DNA of 64,000 nt from Tissierellia bacterium (GTDB taxonomy: Bacteria; Bacillota; Clostridia; Tissierellales; Tepidimicrobiaceae), in contig DUMS01000002.1 in the NCBI GenBank assembly GCA_012839745.1, positions 32,537-96,536 of the forward strand, in the 5' to 3' direction. Position 1 is the first letter of the stretch. Every line of letters starts with the position of its first letter. The notes below the pieces were generated by a model, which was not told where the DNA came from, did not search any database, and saw only the letters and a program-made list of their open reading frames with translations. Of this stretch, positions 30,983 to 40,899 are shown in pieces. The position numbers and the translations under genes are program-made.

Positions 30983-31464
30983 TTAGCTAACCCCCTTTTT
31001 TGGTTTATTTCCTGTAAGCTGTTCCTGAAATTATCCCAGTCCTCTTCTGACAACCATAAATCCTTATATAAAACAAAGCCTGCTGTTAAGGTGAGCATAC
31101 CACCAATCCAGTAAGTCAGCACTGTCCATGCAAAGGAAGGATGGAAACCCAATATTGTAAAATCTGGCATAGCTGTACCATACAGATTTGAATGATACTC
31201 GGATAGAATAAAACTTGCAGTCCAAAGTACAGCCCAGGACAAAAGAGGATAGATAAAGAATTTCTTGTCCAATTCACCATTTCTTGATGCTCCAAGCATC
31301 ATGTGAATTAGCATAAGCACTACTCCTAATACCATTCCTACAATATGATGCCCCATCCAGCCACATAAAGTGATTACCACCCATAATACAGTTGACAGAA
31401 TAACCATAGATGTCGTTTTCCCCTTTAATTTCATATAAACACCCCCTTGATTAATATGAAACAT
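30979..31464 (-). CDS. Small multi-TM protein, probable symporter partner
   Basis: 161 aa, overlaps the symporter start. Confidence 0.6.
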   Translation of the reverse strand: MFHINQGGVYMKLKGKTTSMVILSTVLWVVITLCGWMGHHIVGMVLGVVLMLIHMMLGASRNGELDKKFFIYPLLSWAVLWTASFILSEYHSNLYGTAMPDFTILGFHPSFAWTVLTYWIGGMLTLTAGFVLYKDLWLSEEDWDNFRNSLQEINQKRGLAK

Positions 31465-31481
31465 GAATCATATTTCATGTT
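31460..31481. promoter_or_regulatory. Inverted-repeat operator candidate upstream of the symporter operon
   Basis: AACATGAA-TCATAT-TTCATGTT. Confidence 0.5.
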
Positions 31482-31609
31482 ATTGTAATATTATCATGAA
31501 AACGTTTTTATGTCAATACACTATTTAGATTTTTCTGAAAACAAAAAATAAAAAACAGGCGGTCTTTTTAAACATGCAAACCACCTGCTTTTATTCAAGT
31601 ACTGCCTAT

Positions 31610-32200
31610 TTACACAAACATACCAGTCTTCAGAAGCTTCATAATGTCTTCAATTACTTCATCAGGAACAGGCTTATCATTAAATATTACCCATTTGAGC
31701 CCTATGAAATTTGTTATGCCCATGAGGCAATAAGCCAAAGTTTCAGGGTCAATATCAACTATCTGTTTATTTTTTTGTGCTTCCTCAATCCTTTTAATAT
31801 ACCTATTGGCAAAATTTCCATAATACTCTTTGAATATTTCTTCATCTACAAATTGGGATTCCCAGATTATCTTATATAGGCCAATGTGTTTTCTTGCAAA
31901 ATCAAAAAAAACCCTGAATCCTATTTTTTCTTCCTCGTATCTATTCTTACAGTTCTTAGTTGCTATGGCAATTTCTTTTCTGATATTATAGCTTAAATCC
32001 TCAAGCAAATATTTAAAAATACTATGCTTATCCTTGAAATAGATATATACTGTTCCCGGTGCTACTTCAGCCTTTTGGGCAATATCAGTTATCGAAGTAT
32101 TATAATACCCTTTTTTACTGAACAATTCCTCAGCTGCCCTGCATATTTTGTCCATGGTTTCCTGACCTCTGGACGTCTTAGGTATATTTACATCACTCAA
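31610..32200 (-). CDS. TetR/AcrR-family regulator
   Basis: ICRAAEELFSKKGYYNTSITDIAQKAEVAPGTVYIYFKDK. Confidence 0.93.
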   Translation of the reverse strand: MSDVNIPKTSRGQETMDKICRAAEELFSKKGYYNTSITDIAQKAEVAPGTVYIYFKDKHSIFKYLLEDLSYNIRKEIAIATKNCKNRYEEEKIGFRVFFDFARKHIGLYKIIWESQFVDEEIFKEYYGNFANRYIKRIEEAQKNKQIVDIDPETLAYCLMGITNFIGLKWVIFNDKPVPDEVIEDIMKLLKTGMFV

Positions 32201-32328
32201 CTGTTACACTCCCTATCTGCTTATGTATTTTATAATAAGTTAACAAATTATCATTTTTTATTATAACAAATCAGCTATCGCTATTCAATAATACTGCTTT
32301 TCCGGATAATATAAACATTTCCCTAGCC

Positions 32329-33663
32329 TTATCTAACCAATAAATTTGGCAATGTATAGTAATCTGTAACACCGGAAATTATGCTTTTTTTCCCTATTCT
32401 GGTATAAAGGCCTGCCAGCCTTTCATTGTACATAAAAAGCCCTACTATTGTACCAAACTCCTCTACAGAAAATCCTCCATCATTAAATACTACAAATTCT
32501 CTTTTACAGGGTTTAACAAATTCCTGATATATGTAATCCCTGTTCCATACCTTTTCCAGCCTTTCCTTCCATTCCTCAGCGATACAATCCCTTCCTGCAA
32601 AAACTCCCCTTGAAGCATTCAGGTCATATGGTTTCATTATATATCTGTCCTTATTATTCAAAATATGCTCAAACACTTCCCTATCACCTTTAAAAAGCCC
32701 GGTATATGGAATATGTTTCTTGATAAAATCCCTCTCTTCTTCATCAAACATTTTAAGGGTATCCTCATCATGAAGTATCTTAAATATTATCTTGTTATGG
32801 ATAACCTGGGACCTTAAAGAGCCAATTGTGCACATGGCCCTGTTCTTATAGGCCTCTATAAAATCCGGTATTTCATCTGCCTTCTCCACCAGCTCAAATG
32901 TAACTATTCTTCTATAAACTAAATCTATTTTATAATCCTTAAAGTACAGTCCTCCATTTCTATAGGTTAAATCCCTTGGGTCAGCTATTATGCAATTATA
33001 TCCATTTCTCTCATAGGCTTTTTTGAACTCTTCAAATTCCTTAATTGTGCCGCTTTCTTCAAAATCCACTATTGCCACATTTGGCTTGTGGTTATTGGGA
33101 TTGTATTTCTTGTAAATTGATATGCTTTCCCTAATCCAGCTGTCAAACAGCTCAAATAAGCTAAATCTGTATTTTTTACCAAAGTCTTTCATAGCTTCAG
33201 TTTCAAGCAATATTTCTGCTAAGGTATTGTCTTCATTCATGGCAGAGGAGCCATCTGTGTTCAGTTCGCAAAACTTGAAATCATCATAGCTATTATAGAA
33301 TATATCAAACCTTCCAATGGGAACATTAATATCATATCCGTTATCAACCAGTATTAACTCCTCCATTAGCTTTGGAAAGCCAAACTTTCTTCTAAACTCC
33401 CTATCCTCCACATACCTGTTGGTAACCTTATTGGCAATGGATATCATCATATTGCCTATCCTTCTAAAATTATCAATATCCTTTTCTGTAAATAACATTG
33501 GGTGATATAGAAATGGTATTGGCTCTCCCTTATACTGTGCTTTTGAATTCTTAACCTTTTCTTCAGTTTCTTTATAGTCCTCCAGATACCTCATTGAATT
33601 TTTCTTAATTAATTCAATGTATTCTCTGTTTATTTCCAGTGCGTTCATAGTTTCACCCCACAA
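32329..33663 (-). CDS. ATP-grasp-like protein (glutathionylspermidine synthase / circularly permuted ATP-grasp type)
   Basis: GRFDIFYNSYDDFKFCELNTDGSSAMNEDN...YIMKPYDLNASRGVFAG...YIYQEFVKP. Confidence 0.65.
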   Translation of the reverse strand: MWGETMNALEINREYIELIKKNSMRYLEDYKETEEKVKNSKAQYKGEPIPFLYHPMLFTEKDIDNFRRIGNMMISIANKVTNRYVEDREFRRKFGFPKLMEELILVDNGYDINVPIGRFDIFYNSYDDFKFCELNTDGSSAMNEDNTLAEILLETEAMKDFGKKYRFSLFELFDSWIRESISIYKKYNPNNHKPNVAIVDFEESGTIKEFEEFKKAYERNGYNCIIADPRDLTYRNGGLYFKDYKIDLVYRRIVTFELVEKADEIPDFIEAYKNRAMCTIGSLRSQVIHNKIIFKILHDEDTLKMFDEEERDFIKKHIPYTGLFKGDREVFEHILNNKDRYIMKPYDLNASRGVFAGRDCIAEEWKERLEKVWNRDYIYQEFVKPCKREFVVFNDGGFSVEEFGTIVGLFMYNERLAGLYTRIGKKSIISGVTDYYTLPNLLVR

Positions 33664-33667
33664 ATGG

Positions 33668-34906
33668 CTATTTCTCTCTCATTAACCTGATGGCCCTGCT
33701 TAACTTGACTGGATTGCCATACATAAGGGTCCCCAAACGATAAATCCTTGATGCAAACATACCTACCAGTATAGTTGATAAAACCAGTATTACCAGTGAT
33801 ACTAACACTTCAACTATGTGGACGGTTCCCATGGATACCCTTATAAACATGGCTATAAAGGAACTAAAGGGTACAAAGGATAATACTTTCAACAAAATGC
33901 TTTCAATATTGTACATGCTGTAAAATGACATTAAAAATACAGCAACAAATATAATGGTTATTGAAGTAGCGCTGGAGCTGACATCTTCAGTTCTCGAAAC
34001 CAAAGCCCCTAAAGCTCCGAATATGAAGGCATAGAATACATATCCCAGTATGCCAAATACTGAAAATATGAGAATTACATCCAGAGGTATGTCGAATATA
34101 AAATCAAGCCTGTTTCCCCAGCTACCTGCATTTAATCTATATGAAATCATTGTCACTATTAGCACTATTCCCACCTGGATGGCACCTGCCAGTGCAGTTC
34201 CAAGGACCTTTCCAAATATGAGATTGCTGCTGTCTGTGCTTGTTATCAAAAGCTCCATTGCCCTATTGCTCTTCTCGCTTGCCACAGAAGTTGCTATCAT
34301 CTGCCCGTACACAACTATTACAAAATATATAATAAATATCAATATATAGGTATATATATAATTTCTGGCACTGTCCTTGCCTAATATAACAGTATCCTGC
34401 TGTATGTTGGGATATATGATATGTTCAACATCTGGATATGAAATACCCATCTCACCTAGTTCATATATCCTGTAAGCTTTAGCCAATGCCTCCCGGAAGA
34501 ATGATACCTTTGAGTCTATCATCTCATTGTTTTTCACCATGTATTTATACTCGGTAGGAGATTCTATTATAAATCCTGCCTCTATTTCCCCGGATAATAT
34601 GCTTTCCTTCAGCTTCTCCTCGCTATTAAACTCTATAAGCCGACCAAGAGTAAAGCTTGATTTCAGGTCTTCAATGTTGGGAACAGCATTGTTTTTATTT
34701 ATATATCCATAGGCCTGCTGCGCTTCTTCTCCAACAGTACCTTCCCCAAAAATATCATTCTCCTTGCTTGAGAAAACATTAATAATGGAAGGTATTGACA
34801 GCCCTATAATCAGCATTAAGCAAACAACAATTGTTGATACCTTAAAAGCCTTGCTTTTCAACATACCAGTAAGTTCAAACCTAAAAACAGTATATAAGCC
34901 TCTCAT
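33668..34906 (-). CDS. ABC-2 permease (NatB-like)
   Basis: MIATSVASEKSNRAMELLITS...GKVLGTALAG. Confidence 0.9.
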   Translation of the reverse strand: MRGLYTVFRFELTGMLKSKAFKVSTIVVCLMLIIGLSIPSIINVFSSKENDIFGEGTVGEEAQQAYGYINKNNAVPNIEDLKSSFTLGRLIEFNSEEKLKESILSGEIEAGFIIESPTEYKYMVKNNEMIDSKVSFFREALAKAYRIYELGEMGISYPDVEHIIYPNIQQDTVILGKDSARNYIYTYILIFIIYFVIVVYGQMIATSVASEKSNRAMELLITSTDSSNLIFGKVLGTALAGAIQVGIVLIVTMISYRLNAGSWGNRLDFIFDIPLDVILIFSVFGILGYVFYAFIFGALGALVSRTEDVSSSATSITIIFVAVFLMSFYSMYNIESILLKVLSFVPFSSFIAMFIRVSMGTVHIVEVLVSLVILVLSTILVGMFASRIYRLGTLMYGNPVKLSRAIRLMREK

Positions 34907-35820
34907 CAGCTTTCACCTACCTTCATGACAAATATATCCTCCAATGTTGGCTCATAGACAGTAAACCTTTCAATGTCAAGTTCCAAATCTGATAGAGCTT
35001 TCAAAAGCTCATCTTTGGTATTATTGTTTATAAGTTCAATTACAAGGAAGTTCTTCTTTTTCTCCACAACCCTTATAATGTGGCTTAAACTATTATTTAA
35101 TATGTTCCTTAAATCCTCCAGCGGAATGCTGGCTGAGCTTATGGCAAGCCTGTTCATGCCATATTCTCTCTTAATATTCCTTAAATTACCTGTAAGGACT
35201 ATTTTCCCCTTATCTATTAATGCTATTTCTTCGCAGAATTCCTCTACATATCCCATCTGATGGCTTGAGAATATCAACAGCTTATTTTTTCCAATAAGCT
35301 CTCTTATTATGTCCTTCAAAATCTGTGCATTGACAGGGTCCAATCCGCTAAATGGCTCATCCAGTATTACAATGTCCGGGTCGCACAGGAAGGTTTGAGC
35401 TATCTGAACCTTTTGCTGGTTCCCCTTTGACAAAGTCTCCAGCCTGCTGTTTTTGTATTCCTCAACTCCCAGCCTTTCAAGCCAGTATAGGGCGCTTTCT
35501 TTAGCCTCCTTCCTTGTAAAGCCCCTCAGCTGTCCCAGATATACAAGCTGTTCCAATACCTTCTTCTTAGGGTATAGCCCCCTTTCCTCAGGCAAATAGC
35601 CAATTTTATGATCCTTAGGCCTGAATTTTCTGCCATCCAGCAGTATTTCACCGCTATCAGCATTGAATAACCCCATTATTATCCTTATGGTGGTGGTTTT
35701 GCCTGCTCCATTTCTGCCCAATAACCCTAAGGCCTTTCCAGTTTCCACTGAAAAGCTTATGCCGTGAAGCACTTCCTTTTCTGAAAAGCTCTTGTAAATA
35801 TCCCTAAGCTCTATTTTCAT
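34906..35820 (-). CDS. ABC transporter ATPase (NatA-like)
   Basis: GLLGRNGAGKTTTIRIIMGL, LSKGNQQKVQIAQ, VILDEPFSGLDP. Confidence 0.93.
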   Translation of the reverse strand: MKIELRDIYKSFSEKEVLHGISFSVETGKALGLLGRNGAGKTTTIRIIMGLFNADSGEILLDGRKFRPKDHKIGYLPEERGLYPKKKVLEQLVYLGQLRGFTRKEAKESALYWLERLGVEEYKNSRLETLSKGNQQKVQIAQTFLCDPDIVILDEPFSGLDPVNAQILKDIIRELIGKNKLLIFSSHQMGYVEEFCEEIALIDKGKIVLTGNLRNIKREYGMNRLAISSASIPLEDLRNILNNSLSHIIRVVEKKKNFLVIELINNNTKDELLKALSDLELDIERFTVYEPTLEDIFVMKVGES

Positions 35821-35934
35821 ACTATTCTCCTTTACACTTTTTTATATAAACTATTATATAATATATATACCATCCTTTGGTAATATATTTCAAATTAAAA
35901 GGAGACCTTTTTTGGCCTCCTTTATTAAGTATCA

Positions 35935-36834
35935 TTACAGCAATCCCAGATTTATAAGTTCCTTTTCCAGTACATCCTTTACTTCCTCACTGGCTTCAGT
36001 AAGCGGCAATCTCAATCCTCCTACTTTTATGCCCAGCATGTTTAATGCTGCCTTTACAGGTATCGGGTTTGTAACAATAAATAGCTTATTGAATATGTCA
36101 AAGAGCCTTAAATGTATTTCCATAGCCCTCTTTGTGTCTCCAGCAACAAAGGAATCTATCATTTCCTTCATCTCTTTGCTTACTACATGGGCACAAACAC
36201 TGACTACGCCGTAGGCTCCTACAACCATTGCAGGCAATGTCATGGAATCATCCCCTGAGTATACCAGAAAATCCTCCGGTGTTCTTTTCACCATCTCCGA
36301 CATCTGGTTTATATTTCCGCTGGCTTCCTTCAGTGCCACAATATTATCTATTTCTGCCAGCCTTGCTACAGTTTCAGGCAATATGTTGCAGCCCGTTCTT
36401 CCAGGTACATTATAAATCATAATAGGTGCATCAACGCTTTCAGCAATTGTTTTATAATGGGCATATAGCGACTTCTGATCCGGCTTATTATAGTATGGTG
36501 TTACAATTAACAGCCCGTCAGCTCCCTTTTCCATTGCCTTCAGTCCGTTTCTGATTGTATCCTTTGTAGAATTTGTGCCAACACCTGCAATAATTGGAAC
36601 ATTTACGTTTTTCTTAATCTCCTCATACAACCTTAGCTTTTCCTCAAGACTTAAAGTTGGCCCTTCTCCGGTGGTTCCTGTAATTACCAGAGCAGTATTC
36701 CCTTCATCCACCAGTTTCATTGCAAGTTCAATGGCTACATCATAATCAACATTTAAACTGTCATCAAAGGGTGTAACCATTGCCGTAATTAAGCGTCCCC
36801 AATTAACCATTCTATGTCCTCCTTTTCTTTTCAT
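35935..36834 (-). CDS. dapA: 4-hydroxy-tetrahydrodipicolinate synthase
   Basis: GTTGEGPTLS, YNVPGRTGCNI, VALKEASGN. Confidence 0.95.
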   Translation of the reverse strand: MKRKGGHRMVNWGRLITAMVTPFDDSLNVDYDVAIELAMKLVDEGNTALVITGTTGEGPTLSLEEKLRLYEEIKKNVNVPIIAGVGTNSTKDTIRNGLKAMEKGADGLLIVTPYYNKPDQKSLYAHYKTIAESVDAPIMIYNVPGRTGCNILPETVARLAEIDNIVALKEASGNINQMSEMVKRTPEDFLVYSGDDSMTLPAMVVGAYGVVSVCAHVVSKEMKEMIDSFVAGDTKRAMEIHLRLFDIFNKLFIVTNPIPVKAALNMLGIKVGGLRLPLTEASEEVKDVLEKELINLGLL

Positions 36835-36954
36835 TCATTTCCATAGTATGAAAGCTTTTTGTTTTTGTTCGTTAATTTTCCATTTAACCTTTCAAGGACA
36901 GATGAATATTATGTAATTATCCAGTGGAATGAATATAGAACGGGAGTGATATAT

Positions 36955-37974
36955 ATGAAAAGCTTTAATGTTGCCATAGTTGGCCCAATGGGAGTGGTTG
37001 GAAGAAAGGTAGCTAGCATACTTGAAGAGCGTAATTTTCCAGTTAAGGATATCAGGTTTCTTGGAACCGAAAGGAATAAGGATAGAGAAATTATGTTCAA
37101 AGGGGAAAGGTATTACACAGAAACTGCAGAAAAAGGAGCCTTCACCAATGTAGACATAGCCTTCTTCTGCGTTGAAAGCAGCATAAGCAAGACATTGGCA
37201 CCAATTGCAGTCAGGGAAGGGGCAGTAGTAATTGACAACAGCAGCCAATGGCGTATGGACAAAGAAGTACCATTGGTAATACCTGAGGTTAATCCTGACG
37301 CACTGTATGGCCATAAGGGCCTTATAGCAAATCCAAACTGCTCCACAATACAGTTGTTAATGGTATTAAAGCCTTTACATGACGTCTGCAGAGTTAAAAG
37401 AGTAGTAGTATCCACTTATCAGGCTGTATCCGGAAGCGGTAAGAATGGAATTGATGAGCTTAACAGTCAAATAGAAAGCTTCACAGGGAATGAAGCATTC
37501 AAAGCCAGCTTTTATCCTCATGAGATTTTCTCCAACCTCATACCCCATATAGATGAATTCAATGAAAATGGCTATACAAAAGAAGAGATGAAAATGGTAA
37601 ATGAGACGAAAAAGATACTGGATGAGAACATCATGGTAAGCGCAACTGCAGTAAGGGTGCCTGTTTTCAACTGCCATTCCGAATCGGTAAACATAGAAAC
37701 TGAAATATACATTTCTCCAGAGGAAGCAAGGGAAATACTAGGGAAATCCAAGGGAGTCAAGGTTATAGATAACCCTTCATCCCATGAATACCCTATGCCA
37801 GTTTTAGCTGATGGAAAAGATGAAGTGTTTGTAGGACGCATAAGAAGGGACTTTACTGTGGAAAATGGCCTTAATTTATGGATAGTTGCAGATAACCTGA
37901 GAAAGGGCGCAGCCCTAAACTCTGTACAGATTGCTGAAGCGCTGATTGAAAGAAACCTTATAAAGGGTGATTAA
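36955..37974 (+). CDS. asd: Aspartate-semialdehyde dehydrogenase
   Basis: VAIVGPMGVVGRKV, ANPNCSTIQLLM, VSTYQAVSGSGKNG. Confidence 0.95.
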   Translation: MKSFNVAIVGPMGVVGRKVASILEERNFPVKDIRFLGTERNKDREIMFKGERYYTETAEKGAFTNVDIAFFCVESSISKTLAPIAVREGAVVIDNSSQWRMDKEVPLVIPEVNPDALYGHKGLIANPNCSTIQLLMVLKPLHDVCRVKRVVVSTYQAVSGSGKNGIDELNSQIESFTGNEAFKASFYPHEIFSNLIPHIDEFNENGYTKEEMKMVNETKKILDENIMVSATAVRVPVFNCHSESVNIETEIYISPEEAREILGKSKGVKVIDNPSSHEYPMPVLADGKDEVFVGRIRRDFTVENGLNLWIVADNLRKGAALNSVQIAEALIERNLIKGD

Positions 37975-37975
37975 T

Positions 37976-38962
37976 ATGGGAATTGTTGTGCAGAAGTTTG
38001 GCGGCAGCTCCTTAAGGGGATTAAACAATAGTTCAAAGGTTCTAAGCCGTATAAGGGAATGCATTGATGACGGCGATGACCCTGTTGTAGTAGTATCAGC
38101 CATAGGAAGGCGCGGTGACCCTTATGCCACCGATACGCTTATTGAACAGCTTGAGCAAATTAGTGGCAGAATTGACCCCAAGAAAAAGGACTTAATGATG
38201 TCCTGCGGTGAAACCATATCAGCAGCACTGGTATCCCATCTGCTGGAGGTAAACAATATGCCTGCGGAACCGCTAACAGGATTTCAAGCAGGAATACTTA
38301 CGGATAATAACTTCAACTCTGCGGAAATAATAGATATAGATACATCTAATATAAAAAAACTTATAGGTGAAGGCAAAATTGCTGTAGTCACAGGATTTCA
38401 GGGTATAACCAGGGATGGAGAAATTACAACTCTAGGCCGTGGAGGCAGTGATATTACCGCCATTTCATTGGGAGGATATCTTAATGCCAAAAGGATTGAC
38501 ATATTTACCGATGTGCCAGGGGTAGCCCTAATTGACCCAAATATTGTTCCATATACTGATTATATAAAATCCATATCCTATGATGATATGTATGAACTGG
38601 CATCAAATGGTGCAAAGGTATTGCACCCTAAATCAGTGGAAATAGCAAAGAAGTTTAATATAATGGTTAGAGTCACTTCCACCTTTGAAAAAGTACCTGG
38701 TACCCTTGTCACAAATGAGTACAGCAGGGAAAGAATAATTGGCATAGCGGTGGTAAATGATAGGCTTTACTACACATTCAAGATATATTACTGCAAAGAA
38801 TATAAAATAAGCGTTTTAGAGAATATTAAGGCATTTCTTCAGAAAAATTACAAGAATATCCTGGGGGTAAAATTCAATAACCATTGCATTACTATTAGAA
38901 CCAATACTAAGGATGTATTTGCCTTTTCCAGGAAGCTTTATGATGCGCTTATTAGGCAATAA
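37976..38962 (+). CDS. dapG: Aspartokinase, DapG-type, with short divergent C-terminus
   Basis: VQKFGGSSLRG, TLGRGGSDITAISLGGYL, LHPKSVEIA. Confidence 0.88.
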   Translation: MGIVVQKFGGSSLRGLNNSSKVLSRIRECIDDGDDPVVVVSAIGRRGDPYATDTLIEQLEQISGRIDPKKKDLMMSCGETISAALVSHLLEVNNMPAEPLTGFQAGILTDNNFNSAEIIDIDTSNIKKLIGEGKIAVVTGFQGITRDGEITTLGRGGSDITAISLGGYLNAKRIDIFTDVPGVALIDPNIVPYTDYIKSISYDDMYELASNGAKVLHPKSVEIAKKFNIMVRVTSTFEKVPGTLVTNEYSRERIIGIAVVNDRLYYTFKIYYCKEYKISVLENIKAFLQKNYKNILGVKFNNHCITIRTNTKDVFAFSRKLYDALIRQ

Positions 38963-38993
38963 TAACAGAGACCTGAATCAGGTCTCTGTTATT
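38961..38993. terminator. Bidirectional terminator, near-perfect 16-bp arms
   Basis: AATAACAGAGACCTGA-a-TCAGGTCTCTGTTATT. Confidence 0.9.
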
Positions 38994-39567
38994 CAATTAT
39001 AGGCTGAATCTGTTTTCCCTTTAAAGCTTCCCTTAATGTTTCCTCAATTTTTTCAAAGTTGGCTATCATGGAATTGGGCTTTTTGAATGGGTCATCCTGT
39101 CCAAAAGGTACAAAATATATGTTCTTCATATTCAGCAATAACCCTATGTTTTTAGCATTAGCTCCTAAGGCATCATTTGTTGCAATGGCCAATACTAAAG
39201 GCCTTTGATTCCTTAAATGGGCTTTGCATGCCATAGTCAATGGAGTATCTGTTATTCCATTGGCCAGCTTTGCCAAGGTGTTGCCTGTACAGGGGGCTAC
39301 TATCATTATATCCAGATTAAGCTGAGGTCCCAGAGGCTCTGCATCCTGTATGGTTTGAATTATCTCCCTGCCTGTTATTTCACGCAACTTTTGATTCCAG
39401 TTTTCAGCCTTCCCAAATCGTGTATCAATGCTGGCTGCGTTATATGACATAATAGGATATATATCTGCACCCAGGTTCTTTATCCTTTCGATTTGAGGGA
39501 ATACATATTGGTAGTTGCAAAAGGAACCTGCAATACCCCAACCTATCTTTACACCTTCCAGTGACAT
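38989..39567 (-). CDS. dpaB: Dipicolinate synthase subunit B
   Basis: GWGIAGSFCNYQ...MIVAPCTGNTLAKLANGITDTPLTMACKAHLRNQRPLVLAIATNDALG. Confidence 0.94.
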   Translation of the reverse strand: MSLEGVKIGWGIAGSFCNYQYVFPQIERIKNLGADIYPIMSYNAASIDTRFGKAENWNQKLREITGREIIQTIQDAEPLGPQLNLDIMIVAPCTGNTLAKLANGITDTPLTMACKAHLRNQRPLVLAIATNDALGANAKNIGLLLNMKNIYFVPFGQDDPFKKPNSMIANFEKIEETLREALKGKQIQPIIE

Positions 39568-39568
39568 A

Positions 39569-40447
39569 CTATAAACCCCTTTCTCTAATAATATTATATA
39601 TGGTTTCCTTTATAATCCTGGCAGCTGTCAAGGGAGCTGTCTTTCCAGGTATGCCCAAGGCGTGTATAGTTTTTATTCCCAGCTTTTCAGCTGCACCAAA
39701 ATCCACTCCCCCTGGTTGTGAAGCCAGATCTATAACCAGAGCTTCTCTGTTTAGGTGAATTAGCCTATTGTCATCCAGCACCAGTTGAGGAACAGTATTA
39801 AACAGCACATCCATTCCTTGAAGAACTGTATCCAGCTCATCAAAACAGACTGGTATATACCTTAGGTTCTTAATCCAGGCTATGTCCTCATGCTTTCTGG
39901 CTGCCACATGGACATTTGCCCCCATTCCATACAGCATATTTGACAATGCTTTTCCTATTCTTCCAAAACCTAAAACCAGGGCATTTGAACCATGGAGGGT
40001 TATGGGCATATTCTCAATGGCAATTTTAATGGCACCTTCAGCAGTAGGTACTGCATTTAATACCTGCAACTCTTCCCTTTTAAAGTAATCCACCATAGTA
40101 ATTCCATATATACTGCCCTTTAATATAAGTTCCTCGTCTATTACACCTGCAATCAGTGTCTTACCCCTCATCTTTTCAAGCAGAGCATCTACTTCTATTT
40201 CTTCCGGATGAAAAGGTGCATTAAGGGTTTTCTTATCGCTGGATAGAGGAAGTGGGCCTATTATAAGGTCAATATCCTCAAAATTCAACCCGTGTACATA
40301 TGATATCTTTACATCTTCTCCATCATTAATAAGTAGCCTTGCAAGTTCCAGGTTTCTCCTATCCCCTCCCAGCACCATAACACTTCTTCTTTTCATGTAA
40401 TCCCCCCATATAGATATTAAGCAACTAATATATACTATGATTAACAA
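39569..40447 (-). CDS. dpaA: Dipicolinate synthase subunit A
   Basis: GGDRRNLELARLL...VLGFGRIGKALSNMLYGMGANVHVAARK. Confidence 0.93.
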   Translation of the reverse strand: MLIIVYISCLISIWGDYMKRRSVMVLGGDRRNLELARLLINDGEDVKISYVHGLNFEDIDLIIGPLPLSSDKKTLNAPFHPEEIEVDALLEKMRGKTLIAGVIDEELILKGSIYGITMVDYFKREELQVLNAVPTAEGAIKIAIENMPITLHGSNALVLGFGRIGKALSNMLYGMGANVHVAARKHEDIAWIKNLRYIPVCFDELDTVLQGMDVLFNTVPQLVLDDNRLIHLNREALVIDLASQPGGVDFGAAEKLGIKTIHALGIPGKTAPLTAARIIKETIYNIIRERGL

Positions 40448-40474
40448 AGTATGACGTTACAACATCAAATAAAA

Positions 40475-40499
40475 AACCGTGGATTAAAAATCCACGGTT
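40475..40499. terminator. Terminator of yjbQ-like gene
   Basis: AACCGTGGATT-aaa-AATCCACGGTT. Confidence 0.85.
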
Positions 40500-40899
40500 A
40501 AAAACTCATTATTTTTATATATACCTTCCTGTTTCTCGGTCCGTCAAACTCACAGAAATATATACCTTGCCAGGTTCCAAGCTTTATTCTTCCATTCTCT
40601 ATAATGACTGTCAGGGAGGAACCCATTAAAGAAGCCTTTATATGGGCATGTGAATTGCCCTCATAGTGGCGATAGCTTCCTTTTACAGGAAAGACCTTAT
40701 TCAATGCTGATATAATATCATCAATAACATCAGGGTCTGTATTTTCATTAATTGTTATCCCTGCAGTAGTATGGGGAACAAATATTACAGCAATGCCGTT
40801 TTGAACCTTTTCTTTCCTTATATGCTCATTGATTAAATCCGTAATATCTATAAATTCCTGAGGTTTAGAAGTATTTATTCTCAATTCCATATTCATCAC
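40498..40899 (-). CDS. YjbQ-family (secondary thiamine-phosphate synthase-like) protein
   Basis: FVPHTTAGITINENTDPDV...GSYRHYEGNSHAHIKASLMGSS...GTWQGIYFCEFDGPR. Confidence 0.92.
   Translation of the reverse strand: MMNMELRINTSKPQEFIDITDLINEHIRKEKVQNGIAVIFVPHTTAGITINENTDPDVIDDIISALNKVFPVKGSYRHYEGNSHAHIKASLMGSSLTVIIENGRIKLGTWQGIYFCEFDGPRNRKVYIKIMSF

Noticed and set aside
31544-31606. Terminator hairpin AGGCGGT...ACCACCT before the TetR gene end
   Set aside because: Arms short and loop long; support too weak to list.
36892-37841. Minus-strand ORFs opposite asd
   Set aside because: Shadows of a clear asd gene; no RBS or family.
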